Origin: Siderastrea siderea
Taxonomy: Eukaryota; Cnidaria; Anthozoa; Scleractinia; Rhizangiidae
Assembly (NCBI GenBank): GCA_964030785.1
Contig: OZ034978.1
Coordinates: 9,586,453 to 9,650,452, forward strand
Length of the DNA stretch: 64,000 bases
Direction: 5' to 3'
The notes beneath the pieces are model-generated. The model made no database searches. It was not told where the DNA came from and saw only the letters and a program-made list of their open reading frames with translations. Position numbers and translations under genes: made by a program. This document shows, piece after piece, positions 12,315 to 22,693 of the stretch (position 1 is the first letter of the stretch; each line of letters begins with the position of its first letter).

Positions 12315-13290
12315 AGCTTTTTTTTCATCTTGCTTGTACGTGCGAGACCATATGGCCACCACTCCAAGTCTGTCAACACAAGTTGTCATTTCCAAACATT
12401 TGTCGACTATTAGAAGTGAACCGCTTTCTGTTGAAGCGATTGACAGTTAGATAAAGGTCGTAACGCCATTAAATCTGCTTCTTCCGCGATTGGTAAAACG
12501 TGCATCTGCTTCGTACTTCGCGGTTACTCAGCGGTAGGAATCTGAGGCAAACAACGGTTGTTTTAGTTGCTTTTGGCATTTTCCCTGTAGTTTCTAGAAT
12601 TGTTAATCCTGGCCATTATTGCGGGTGGTATATTGAGAAGTATTTGACCCCCCCGGGGGGGGGGATACTCCCTCATACAAGCATGTGCCGTCCAGCGAGA
12701 TCGTGATTTTGGCACTCCTGTTCTAAAACGGGGTATCCATCTCAGTGGATGTAAATTTAAAAACTTTATGAAGGAGCTTTTTCTGCCCCCCCCCTCCCCC
12801 CCCGTCACACATACAGAGCACCTGAAGCACTCGCTGTACTTAACCCCCGCTGTGGAAAATGAGGAATTCTTTCAGTCCCTGATTCAGCCATCACCGTGAT
12901 GCCTAAATTGGCCGACAAATTAGCCCGAGTAGTCGGGCTGAAAGACATACGAGGTTGGATACGTAAAAATGCCGACAGAAAAACAAAGACATCAATTCTC
13001 GGGATCAAAACATTCTTATAGGGATCAAAAGTTTGGCGGATTCATGGATCCAAATTCAGGACAACTTTAGGATCACGGAAAGAATTTTTTGCCAAAAATG
13101 GGAACACTGATGGAAAAACATACTACGTTACCACCCTAAGAATGTGGTATTTAAAGTTAACTAAGCAACTGACGATGTCGTAATTGTAAAATGTCAAGCA
13201 CTCCAAAATTTCTCGGGATTCGGTTAGCTCGTTCCCAGTTCTCTTCTCGTGGGAGGACGACTGCTGTTCAGCGGAGGACTTCAAAAGTGA
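10922..13290. other. Intergenic region between PIPOX-like gene and MRPS23
   Basis: I see no convincing exon. It contains a tetranucleotide microsatellite (12241-12314), G/C homopolymer tracts near 12648 and 12787, and short related sequences at about 11690-11760 and 11940-12000 (a ggctcgctggcacctttg-like motif). The last few hundred bases before 13297 should hold the MRPS23 promoter. Confidence 0.4.
12241..12314. repeat. (TTGA)n microsatellite
   Basis: About 17 units of TTGA/TGAT with one cytosine interruption. It creates artificial NQSI-repeat reading frames on the minus strand. Confidence 0.9.
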
Positions 13291-13303
13291 TCCAACATGG
13301 CGG
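13291..13303 (+). promoter_or_regulatory. YY1-type motif in MRPS23 5' UTR/promoter
   Basis: CCAACATGGCGGG closely matches the known YY1 core (CAAnATGGCGG), a motif often found just downstream of transcription starts of nuclear genes for mitochondrial and ribosomal proteins. It lies 40 bases before the MRPS23 ATG and contains the ATG of the uORF. Sequence match is seen; function is inferred. Confidence 0.5.
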
Positions 13304-13332
13304 GGAAGTACTTCATGTCTCACATGTCTTGA
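13297..13332 (+). other. Upstream ORF (11 codons) in the MRPS23 leader
   Basis: An ATG in the ATGGCGG context opens an 11-codon frame (MAGKYFMSHMS) that ends in TGA four bases before the MRPS23 start, in another frame. If included in the transcript it could reduce initiation at the main start. Whether transcription begins upstream of it is unknown. Confidence 0.45.
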
Positions 13333-13336
13333 CAAA

Positions 13337-16300
13337 ATGCCGGGCTCAAGGCACTTGCGGGGCACTGTCGCTTCACGGTAATAATTTGGTGTTGAAATTT
13401 TGAATTCTAGTGAATACTCTTTAAAGTTTAGGCTAGATTTCAGAATACCCGGCCACGGACTTCAAAACCTGCTACCGCAGTCCTTCGGTCATCGATTTAC
13501 ATACGGCATTCGTATTCAAAAGCTGCTCCCGTAGTCCTGCGGTCATCAAAATTAACATACAGCATTAGTCTTCAAAAGCTGCTACCGCAGTCCTTCAGTC
13601 TTGCAGTCCTCGAAATTAACAGGAAGTTTAAGCGAAGCCAAAAAGATTAAAGCGAACCAAAAGAGGGAAATGTGTTTGTTTCTCGTTTTTTTAAGTGTAC
13701 TATGCAAAAGAGATAGATTATTTGGGTTTTCACTCAGATCACATATTGAATGCTTTCGCGTCCCAACTTAAATAAATATTACATGTACGCTTCAGTAATC
13801 ATGGCTTTCGCGCACGAAATTCAGTGAATAAATATTTCATTAAAGCAGTGAAGCGAAACAAAAAGAAAGAAATGCATTCCCTAAAACTTTTTGGTTCACT
13901 GTTATGTGACAAATACAGCGCTTTTGGCCTTCGGAGAACCGTTCTTGGATGAATAACATCGCGCGTAACTTTTCGCGTTCCGCGAACTTTAGTAAATAAC
14001 ATCGCGCTCCGGCTCGGCGTAGCTGCTTCGTGGTTCACGGCAAACCGAAATGTATTTAGTCTTCGCTCTATTAGCGTGAAAAGCCAAACATTTCTTTTTA
14101 TCGTGTGACAAGAAATTACTTCTTGTTTCCTTGTTCCTCCAACTTATCCGTTAACTTACAACAACACCGTGGGCTAAACTACAGAATGCAGGGCCACTTA
14201 CACACATCTCCAAACGAGCTGGCTTGTTTGGCTTGTTTGCTCACTGCCGAGCCAAACGAGCCACCACATAAATACGCACAACACTTAGCGTTCAAATAAT
14301 TCATTTCTCGTTCTTTTTATCCACTGCCGAGCCAAACGAGCCAAACGAGCCACCACATATATACATCCAACACTTGAGCACTCTCAAATAATTCATTTCT
14401 CGTTCTTTTTATCCACTGCCGAGCCAAACGAGCCACCATGTATATAATCCAACACTTGAGCACTCTCAAATAATTCATTTCTCGTTCTTTTCATCCACTG
14501 CCGAGCCAAACGAGCCACCACGTATATAATCCAATGCTTGAGCACTCTCAAATAATTCATTTCTCGTTCTTTTCATCCACTGCCGAGCCAAACGAGCCAC
14601 CAAATCTAAATGCCTTCAAAAATGGCCCTGTATCCTTCCGATATCAACAACAGCACTGTCTCAATTACACATTGCTTCAAAACTTTATTCAGATAATCCC
14701 TTTGACCTAGAACTAGTACCACTACCACCTTCCAAGTGCTTAACAATATCAGTCTCCCCGTTTTCAAAGTACACAATCGTTTTCATCTAAGATACAATTC
14801 AAGTCTACATTTTGCAATCACGTCACCATTGATTAAAAATCAAACGAAAACGATTAAACGAAACAGCTCTTCAATCTTTCAAACAAAACTTGTAAACTAC
14901 AACAAGTGAAAAAAAGGTTGCACAACTTGCACACATCGTATAGCTATCGTCCGTAACAATACTATCCTCTAACTCTGATTTGGAGTATAAATTTTTTTAA
15001 CAGCTTTCAAAAACTTCTCAAATAAGTCCTTGTCTCTATTCATATAGCGCCACATGAACTCCGCTAAATAAGATGAAAATTGGTGTTTTCGAACACCAAA
15101 CGGGGGCAACTTTGCCTTAGCTTGTTGCCAGTGGCCTTCCATTTTGTTTGTGCTGTGGCCAGCAGCGTTCAAAAACTCCTTGGAGTGGTTTACGGTTAAA
15201 TGGGTGTATATCCATATTCGAATGCTTTTCATAGCTCTTTTAAAATACTGTTTGTACAATAAGGCTTTAACACATTAGTGTGCAACATGCTTCATGCAAA
15301 TATACCATTCAAGACATTGAAAAAAGCGTTTGATTATTTGCCTCAACCTTGCTTATATGCTGGTCCACCGTGGGAGTGGATTTCTTCTTTTTTCCGCGTT
15401 CCCCCAGCTTCAGTATATTCAAGTTGATCACTACCAATAGGAAATGATAAATGCATATATGCTTCGTTCTTTAAACGTTAGGCGGAAATGAAAATCGCCA
15501 CATTGATTACAACTTCACTCTACACAAGGCGGGAATGAAAATCGCAACATGCCGATTATAGTTCCACTCCAGATAAATTGGCAACAAAAAGGCATATTTG
15601 CACTCGTTTAACTACCTTAATCTTAGTTATTCATCGACTACGGGACCACAGGACTGCGGGAGCAATCGTTCAACTAGATTAAACTTAATTATTCATCCAC
15701 TACGGGACTGCAGGACTGCGGAAGCAATCGTTTAACTAGCTTAAACTTAATTATTCATCCACTACGGGACTGCAGGACTGCAGTAGCAATCGTTTAACTA
15801 GCTTAAACTTAATTATTCATCCACTACGGGACTGCAGGACTGCGGTAGCAATCGTTTAACTACCTTAATCTTAGTTATTCATCGACTATGGGACCGCAGG
15901 ACTGCGGTAGCAATCGTTTAACTAGCTTAAACGTAATTATTCATCCACTACGGGACTGCAGGACTGCGGTAGCAATCATTCAACTACCTTAATCTTAGTT
16001 ATTCATCGACTACGGGACTGCAGGACTGCGGGCATAGCATAAATTTGCATTTTTACTCAACGACTGCGGGACCACGGGAGCATTAGAGTTGTGGCGCTTG
16101 AATGTGGCCGGGTATTCTGAAATCGCTCCAAAGTTTACTGTACAGGCGCGATAGTCTTGTTCATAAGCGTCTTTGTTCGACTCGGCGTTGTTGTGTGCGT
16201 TCCTGGATAGTTGAAGACGCTTTGAACTACTCTAATCAGTAATGGGTTGTATTTTCTCTCTCTACTCCGATGTTTAAAAGGGCACAAGTAAACAGTTAGG

Positions 16301-18893
16301 GAAACCTGACGAAATAGCTGTTAGGTAACCCGAAAAAAAGCTGGTTGAACCCGATGGGGTGGTTACCCACCCAGGGGTAGAGGTTGTGTTCGCAATTGAT
16401 TCATTCTACAGACAGGGTCTGGAAGGGTATTCTTGGGATCCGGGATTTGACCAAAATACGGTGCGGGATTCGGGAAAACGAAAAATATCTTCACGGGATT
16501 CGGGATTTGACTGCTACCAAGGAAGCGGGACTCACCAAAATTTGGGTACGGGATGCGGGATTTTGTTGCCTGTCTGTCGGGAATTCGGGAAATCGTCACG
16601 ACCCAAAAATACCGTTATAGCGGCAAAAGCGAATCAACCAGGCGAGCGCAAAATATCAATCTAAAGGGCCAATCTACGTCTTAAATTTATTAGCTTTTGC
16701 AGAAATGAGTCTTTTTAATGTATTTTTGGGAAAGAAGAAACGAAATTCGGGATAGGGATGAAAAAAGTGCGGGATGCGGGATTCTCGTGAAAAAGGGGCG
16801 GGAATGCGGGATCAGGACCCCCCCTTCCAGATCCTTACAGAAACTGGGTAATAAGTCTTTGCAGTCCTGGAAAGGACTGCTGTGAAATCTTCTGTCGAAA
16901 TGTCAGTCAATGTCATCACATACAGTCCTTCTCAGCACTACACTCACCTGGACGTTCATACTTCACCAACTTATGAGATGATGTGTGTGTGAATGACACC
17001 TGGGCTCAAACCATTTACAGAGAAACTCAGTAAACCTCCGGTTGTCATGAGCCACTTGGCTCCTTATAATTTAACAATATAGAGTAAAAGGGCAACTGCT
17101 GTTGCTTTGGGAAAAAAAGGTTAAGTCCCACATGAGCCTGGAAGCTCCTTGCTCCTTGTCTTGGGATGGGATGCTAGTCCATTGCAGTGTTATGCATCAG
17201 TCAATTCCAGCAGTGCCCATACCCCCGAGCATTAGTGGGACATTTTTCCTCATTGTCCGTCCCGGGGGCCGGGCATTAGTCTACCCCGGGGCATTTGACA
17301 GTCTTGTGATTTTCATGTCACAGTACTGTCACTTTCTTTCAGTGATAAGTTTATCGGGCAAGGACGATAAATTTGTGATTAACTTTGTCTAAAGAGGACA
17401 AAATGAGACGGTAGATCCACAGAACTAATGATCACTGAAGCAATACACAGAAATAAGACTTAGTTCAGACTTGGTTTGGCCTGATTTAGCTTTGTTTAGA
17501 ATGGAGTTAAGCTCGAAAACTAAGAAATCAACTTATTTTTTTACCTGTACCGAGGGGCATTTGAACAGCTTGTTTGTCCCCGCCGTGGGGCATTTGCCGG
17601 TTTGTTTTCAAAAAATGCTAATGCCCGGGGGTCAGTCCATGTGGGGGGGGGGGGGGGGGGGGATGGGTACTGCTGGAAATGTCTGATGCATTACCCCCAG
17701 CCTTATGTCACCGGAAGTTTCTTGTCTAAGGACTGAAGCAATAGAATGGCAGGGATCGGGCTCAAACCTCTGTGCTTCAGATCCTAAGTCCAATGCACTA
17801 ACCATATGCCACTGTACCCCCACACTGCTGCTTGAAAAGCAATTAATGTGAAAGCACTATCATTTTTAAGCTGGAGGAGGGGACATAGGATATTTAATCA
17901 ACATTTCCATCCCCACCCTTGAGCATATTTTGACTGTGCAAAAAGATCTTGATTTCAGAATACATGTATATGTGTTACAAGTCTCCTTAAAGAAAACGAA
18001 GGTTAAATTAAAAAAGCACTGAAGAACATCAGTTCACAGAAGAAAGGGGCCTTTTAGGACTTGAAAAAAATTAGGTAGCTGTCTTAAAATTTTGAAGCAG
18101 AGGGTCTTGAGCCTCTTATTATCTAAAACCTGCTGCTAACAATGCTATATGCTACTTTGTTTTTAGTGTTCGCAATCTTCTTCGTGCTGGAGCTATAACA
18201 AAAGCATGGCAACCCGTGTGGTTTCCAGTTGTTGAAGCTTTTCCACCATTGCTAGACACCAAGGTGAACAGAAGAGCTGAAGCAGGAAGAATGCAGAAGA
18301 TAACATACCCTGAGGATAAGTTTAGAAAGTAGGTTTGGTCTGTTTATCATTTTATTCAATTCTTGTTTGCAGATTGGCCAAACCATCAGTTTTTGTCCAA
18401 AGCAAATCAAACAAATAAAGTAAAGCATGACTGATTTGATTTTATGTACAGAGAACAAAACACATGTACATGTATTGTCAATTAAGCCTTGCTTTCCCTT
18501 TGACCTTGTTTCTTAAGTATTTATTTGTGTTTTTTTTTATTTCTCCAATCCAGCATACAATAGTTGTATGATTAATATTTTAATTATTAAATCATTACAC
18601 AAAGAAAAATTAAAGCTTGAGTGTCAAGGAAATAATGTACTAATTCTTTGAATTGAAGCCTTTAGTGACAGAATTGGTATCGTACGTGTACTATGCTTCT
18701 TTTGTAATAATCAAAATAAGATAATGCCAGAGCCTGCTGTTTGAAGCCATTCTTTGTTTTAGGCAAACTGTCACTGAACATGGCAATTTTTACACAAAAC
18801 CCTTCAAATTTCCTACTGTAAAATGTGCTACTCAAAGAATAAGAGACTGAGATGTTAATAGGGCAATCCTTCAGTGTCTACAAAATACCTATA

Positions 18894-18946
<53 letters not shown>

Positions 18947-21900
18947 TATAGTAAAAAAGCTGTTGCCCTTTCCACCTTCCTAAACGTGTATCTCTTCAAA
19001 AAATAATTTTATAACCTCCATACCCCTACTGATGTATCTACTGCTTTCTGTAACCACATTTTGACTGAGTTGAATATTTTTTCTTTCAGACAGTTTTATG
19101 AAAGATTCCAAACCAATCAACCTTTGTACCTTTGGGGGGGTCATCCTTCTTACTGTGACAGGTAAGAACAAACCAGATGAACTACCTTCTTAACAAACAT
19201 TGCCAAAGGAAAATACTGCTTAATAGCTTTTATTTGGGTAGTCTCAGATGATAATAATTATCATTAATAAATTATTATAATTATTATTAGAAAGAATAAA
19301 ATTTTGAATTTAGTTATTAGTGATGTGCAAAGTTTAAATGAATAAAGGATGAAAACTGACTGTTGCAACTGAACAATGATTTACTAGATGTTTTAAACTG
19401 TAGGTTATTAATATGGTAATGCAGAGATCAATGACTGCTGATGTAAATAAAGATCTATCAGGCACAGTTGTTCAAAAGCCAATGCTAATCTTACGTGACA
19501 ATTTGAAAGCTGTGAAAGACAACTTGCAAAGCAAAAATAATTTACTGGAATCCACATTGTTAAGTTTTAAAATGTGAATTCAAAATTGATGGCAATACTG
19601 GGAAAGCTTAATCCTGGTATAATGCACTTGCCATAATGGCTTCCATGAGGAGGGGACCCTGGGCTGATGTGGGAGAATTGCTACATGCAATTGTGCATTT
19701 CTAGGCCCAAGTTCTTGTATTTCCCCACCAGAGGAGGATTTTTGTCTAGCAAAGTCCCCAGTATGTGGTGAAGCCAAACACCTGACAAGACTTGAAGACG
19801 CATTTCATTATAGTCTTAGTTTTAGTCTTGTTAGCCAGTGCTGGAGACAATAAACATTCTAATGAAAACTTGAAATTTTATTCATTTATTTTTTGGAATA
19901 CTCTGCAAGCTATTCTAAATCTCTCCCATTACAACTGTATACATATGTACAGTATCTGCAATTGATAATAAAGAACATACTATGATCATGCCTAGCTGCT
20001 TGTTTGCAAGCTCATGTTGATTTTAAACACAATGCATCTTAATTCATGAAAGATTAGACTTATACCTAGGCACCTCATTTAAGTTCTTTGATCAGTTGTG
20101 TTGTTGCTCCAGAAATAAACATTCTCTCTTTGACTGGTGAAAAGTTCAGTTTTTTTTTTGTCCTGAATTCTCTGCAAACTGTTTTAAGTCTGTCCAGACT
20201 GCTGACAACTGTGTATGTTTAAGGTTTCGTACAGGTCATGGAAAGCCTAGAAAGTCATGGAATTTTAGAATTTCATTTTCCAGGACTCATTTAAGTTCTT
20301 TGATCAGTTGTGTTGTTGCTCCAGAAATAAACATTCTCTCTTTGACTGGTGAAAAGTTCAGTTTTTTTTTGCCCTGAATTCTCTGCAAACTGTTTTAAGT
20401 CTGTCCAGACTGCTGACAACTGTGTATGTTTAAGGTTTCTTACAGGTCATGGAAAGCCTAGAAAGTCATGGAATTTTAGAATTTCATTTTCCAGGACTGG
20501 ACAGTCATGGAAATTAAGTGTTTATCGTGGACAGTTGTGGAAAAATAAAGGTCATCGTACAAAATGTATTCAGCAGGCACTTTTTTCCTGAATGAAACAG
20601 CAAGAAGAGAAAATCAGTGGGTCATAAAATGGAACTACAGCTGTAGTTCACAGTTTTTGAAAACAAAAGGCTAAATTTAGGTCGTGGAAAATGCAAAAAG
20701 TTCATGACAAAAGGTCCTGGAAAATCCTGGAATTTTAAAATCTTGAGAGGGTATGAACCCTCATGTATTGGCAAATATTAATGAAGAACATGCTATCATT
20801 GCAGCTTATCTGCTGCTTCTCCTTCACCATCTTTACAATGTACATTGATTGAGCAAAAACACAACTTGTTTCCAATCTCCTCTCACTTTACCAGGAAGTA
20901 AAGTACCCATTCTTTCTCTGAGAGTTGGGTCATCACCAATCTAAGCCCCCACATTTCTACATTTCCATTTGTTATAAAGTCCCCACAAAGTCCCCTCTTC
21001 CCCCACATATGGCCTGGGTTTCCCCTTCAGGGGAAACCAATGACAAGCATATAAACAACCATGCTCTTTTGAACTTCCATCTCCCTGTGCATAGCAAACT
21101 TATTTGTTGACATGTGGAACACAATTTTGATTGAAAAAGCTCAAAATTTCAACCTCCATACTAAATTTATCGTGAACATACAAGTTATACAATCACGTAC
21201 ATGTACCATGTATCATGTATCACCACAATTAGGGAAGTGTGTGGTAGATGAACTATAGGATGGGGGGTTGATGTTTTTGCTATGCCATCAGTGGGAAAAT
21301 CCACAGGTAAAACATTACATGTACATGTAAGTAGCTTGTTTCACAGAACCAGCCACCATTTTGATTTCAGAGCTTGTGCTTGTCCTCTGTATTGTTAACA
21401 AAACAAACAACTTAGCCAGCAAGGCTAACAAAAACCAGGCTTGAGATGTTACTTAGTACCTACTTGTTTGTTATGTCAGATTTGTAGATGCCTGTAAGCA
21501 GTTTGTGGAAGAAGGTATGAATGATGAAGAAGCTGTTGAAAATGCTGTGAACACTTTTGAGTTCAGCAAGGAGCAGAGTGCAGTGAGTGAACTCGATGAA
21601 CAGGTACAGTGTAACAGTATCTCACTACAAAGGTCCAGTTTCTATTTCCATCACTCACCTGGTTACATAGCTTACCTTTATGATCACAAATCACAACTTG
21701 TTTGTTGAATTTGCTGAAAAACTGATGGTTTTATTGAAGTACCCCTGACAGCAATTAAAGAGCCAAAGAGGTACCATGCAAGGAGGAGTAGATAGGTCTG
21801 ACTCTCATACTTTTTAAAAGCTAACATGTTATGTACTAAGGATTTCATGATCTTCCACACATTTTTGTTGGATTGAACAATTGATGTGATTTGCAAAATA

Positions 21901-22693
21901 CTTTTTTTTTTAAAATTTCATGGAAGCTTCTAAGGTCAGGGTTGAGATTACCTGCAAGTGCAACTTATCTTTGAGTGTTTATACAGTGGAACCTCGATTT
22001 AATGAACCTCTACATAACGAAGTCCTCGGTATAATGAACAATATTTTTCAGCCCAGTTATAGTGTAATGTATGGAATAGAGCCTTGATATAATGAACTCT
22101 CAAGATAACAACCAATTTCCCCAGCCCCTTGGCTCTTCATTAAATCAAGGTTCTACTGTAGTACTTAGTAAAGTGGAAGCCTCCATTGGCAGACACTGCC
22201 GGGAAGCAGAAAAGCACCCTAGAGCTGGTCGCTTACTGGAATGATTCTCGTACAGGAGAAAGAGCAGAGCCACTAGCAGAAAAATCCACATTGTTCCCTT
22301 CAAAAGTGCTCATGGTCGCTAACAGGAGTGTCTGCTTATGGGGACCACAGTGTAATATTACAGAGTTTGTGTGAGAGTTCAAATGGGTTTTTGTCAAGGT
22401 GGCCCTAAGTAGAGCTGTCTGCATAAGAGTGTCCCCTCAGAGATTTTCATCTGTATTTAAGAAGTGATTAGGTTATAAGGTTAGTGCTCTTGAAGCAATT
22501 ACACTAAGTTGGTTTTGCAATGGTTGAACATGTTACATGTAAATGTGGACGATAATTTGCAGTTTCGTTCCTTTGACAGGATGATTGGGATGAAAGAGAT
22601 ATCTTAGATGACAAAAATATACATGAAGATTATAAAAGTGATGACAAAGATAATCTCCCACCAGATGATTATCCACCAGATCTCTTCAAATAA
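13337..22693 (+). CDS. MRPS23: Mitochondrial ribosomal protein S23 (small subunit)
   Basis: Nuclear-encoded protein of the mitochondrial small ribosomal subunit. Five exons join in frame: 13337-13377, 18167-18328, 19090-19161, 21480-21603, 22580-22693, for 170 residues (human protein 190). The N-terminus MPGSRHLRGTVASRVRNLLRAG aligns with the animal MRPS23 start, followed by PVWFPVVEAFPPLLD, a family hallmark. A middle part FVDACKQFVEEGMNDEEAVE follows, then an acidic proline-rich tail ending DDYPPDLFK. The 41-base first exon was found by homology and splice phase: CG plus T restores an Arg codon across the junction. Introns are about 4.8, 0.76, 2.3 and 1.0 kb. The first holds a Merlin element beginning 54 bases after the donor. 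Exons 2-5 are very secure; exon 1 is slightly less so. Confidence 0.9.
14185..14605. repeat. Tandem repeat, ~82-bp unit
   Basis: The phrase ccactgccgagccaaacgag recurs at about 14241, 14321, 14413, 14495 and 14577, spaced 80-92 bases, joined by a conserved tcaaataattcatttctcg stretch. It lies within the Merlin element. Confidence 0.85.
14969..15259 (-). pseudogene. Merlin (ISXO2/IS1595-like) transposase, C-terminal remnant
   Basis: A 96-codon open frame reads VNHSKEFLNAAGHSTNKM followed by EGHWQQAKAKLPPFG and a tail with YLAEFMWRYMNRDKDLF. The TN-x2-E-x2-W pattern around residue 41 is the third catalytic acidic residue region of ISXO2-like DDE transposases. The upstream part with the first two catalytic Asp is not recognisable. 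On the same strand around 15300-15420 there is an unrelated lysine-rich stretch, so the gene appears internally deleted. In Merlin elements this enzyme cuts and pastes the element; this copy should be inactive. Confidence 0.8.
15605..16050. repeat. Tandem repeat, exact 62-bp period
   Basis: agcaatcgtt recurs at 15661, 15723, 15785, 15847, 15909 and 15971, exactly 62 bases apart. Each unit carries ctacgggactgcaggactgcgg. It is an expansion of the Merlin subterminal repeat at one end only; the opposite end (13455-13615) has a looser set of three inverted copies. Confidence 0.9.
16413..16835. mobile_element. CGGGAT-rich MITE, copy 1
   Basis: It starts CAGGGTCTGGAAGGG and ends CCCTTCCAGATCCT, about 423 bp, with many CGGGAT words. 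It is flanked by TACAGA on both sides (6 bp) if the last base of the right end is missing. Near-identical to 32718-33140. In MRPS23 intron 1. Confidence 0.75.
17117..17828 (-). mobile_element. tRNA-like SINE interrupted by a MITE
   Basis: On the minus strand the head at about 17828 has A-box-like TGGTTAGTGCATTGGA and B-box-like GGTTTGAGCCCGATCC. The tail near 17117-17200 (gggatgggatgctagtcca) matches the SINE at 31110-31405. The middle (about 17228-17665) is a separate stretch ending in inverted gcattag/ctaatgc and CCCGGGG words plus a long G-run, probably a later insertion. Confidence 0.6.
18893..18943. repeat. (AAT)n microsatellite
   Basis: About 16 perfect AAT units in MRPS23 intron 2. 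Confidence 0.95.
20074..20497. repeat. Recent 212-bp tandem duplication
   Basis: 20074-20285 and 20286-20497 are nearly identical, with about three differences including a T-run length change. In MRPS23 intron 3. The unit ends in gtcatggaattttag..., a dispersed motif repeated again downstream to about 20750. Confidence 0.92.
21984..22158. mobile_element. Tc1/mariner (Tigger/pogo-like) MITE
   Basis: CAGTGGAACCTCGATT at the left and GGTTCTACTG at the right, each flanked by TA. The interior has TATAATGAA words like those at 2461-2638. In MRPS23 intron 4. Confidence 0.8.

Larger units (their letters stand above)
13431..16129. mobile_element. Merlin-type DNA transposon, defective
   Basis: The ends share inverted GG(N)3GATTTCAGAATACCC (16 of the first 19 bases match) and continue with GGCCAC. 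The element is flanked by an exact 8-bp direct repeat AAAGTTTA (13423-13430 and 16130-16137), matching the 8-9 bp duplications known for Merlin. It contains the C-terminal part of an IS1595/ISXO2-like transposase on the minus strand (14969-15259), which independently supports Merlin. Inverted subterminal words CTACCGCAGTCCT/AGGACTGCGGTAG occur at both ends. About 2.7 kb, inside MRPS23 intron 1. Confidence 0.85.

Noticed and set aside
12059..12395. Overlapping minus-strand frames with INQS/NQSI repeats
   Set aside because: Pure translation of the (TTGA)n microsatellite.
13191..13403. 70-codon plus-strand frame covering the MRPS23 first exon
   Set aside because: A different frame from the one that aligns with the MRPS23 N-terminus and splices in phase to 18167; shadow.
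17690..17830. Possible tRNA gene
   Set aside because: A-box and B-box-like words are present, but no complete cloverleaf is seen, and the same sequence recurs at 31110-31405 with a shared non-tRNA body, so it is a SINE.
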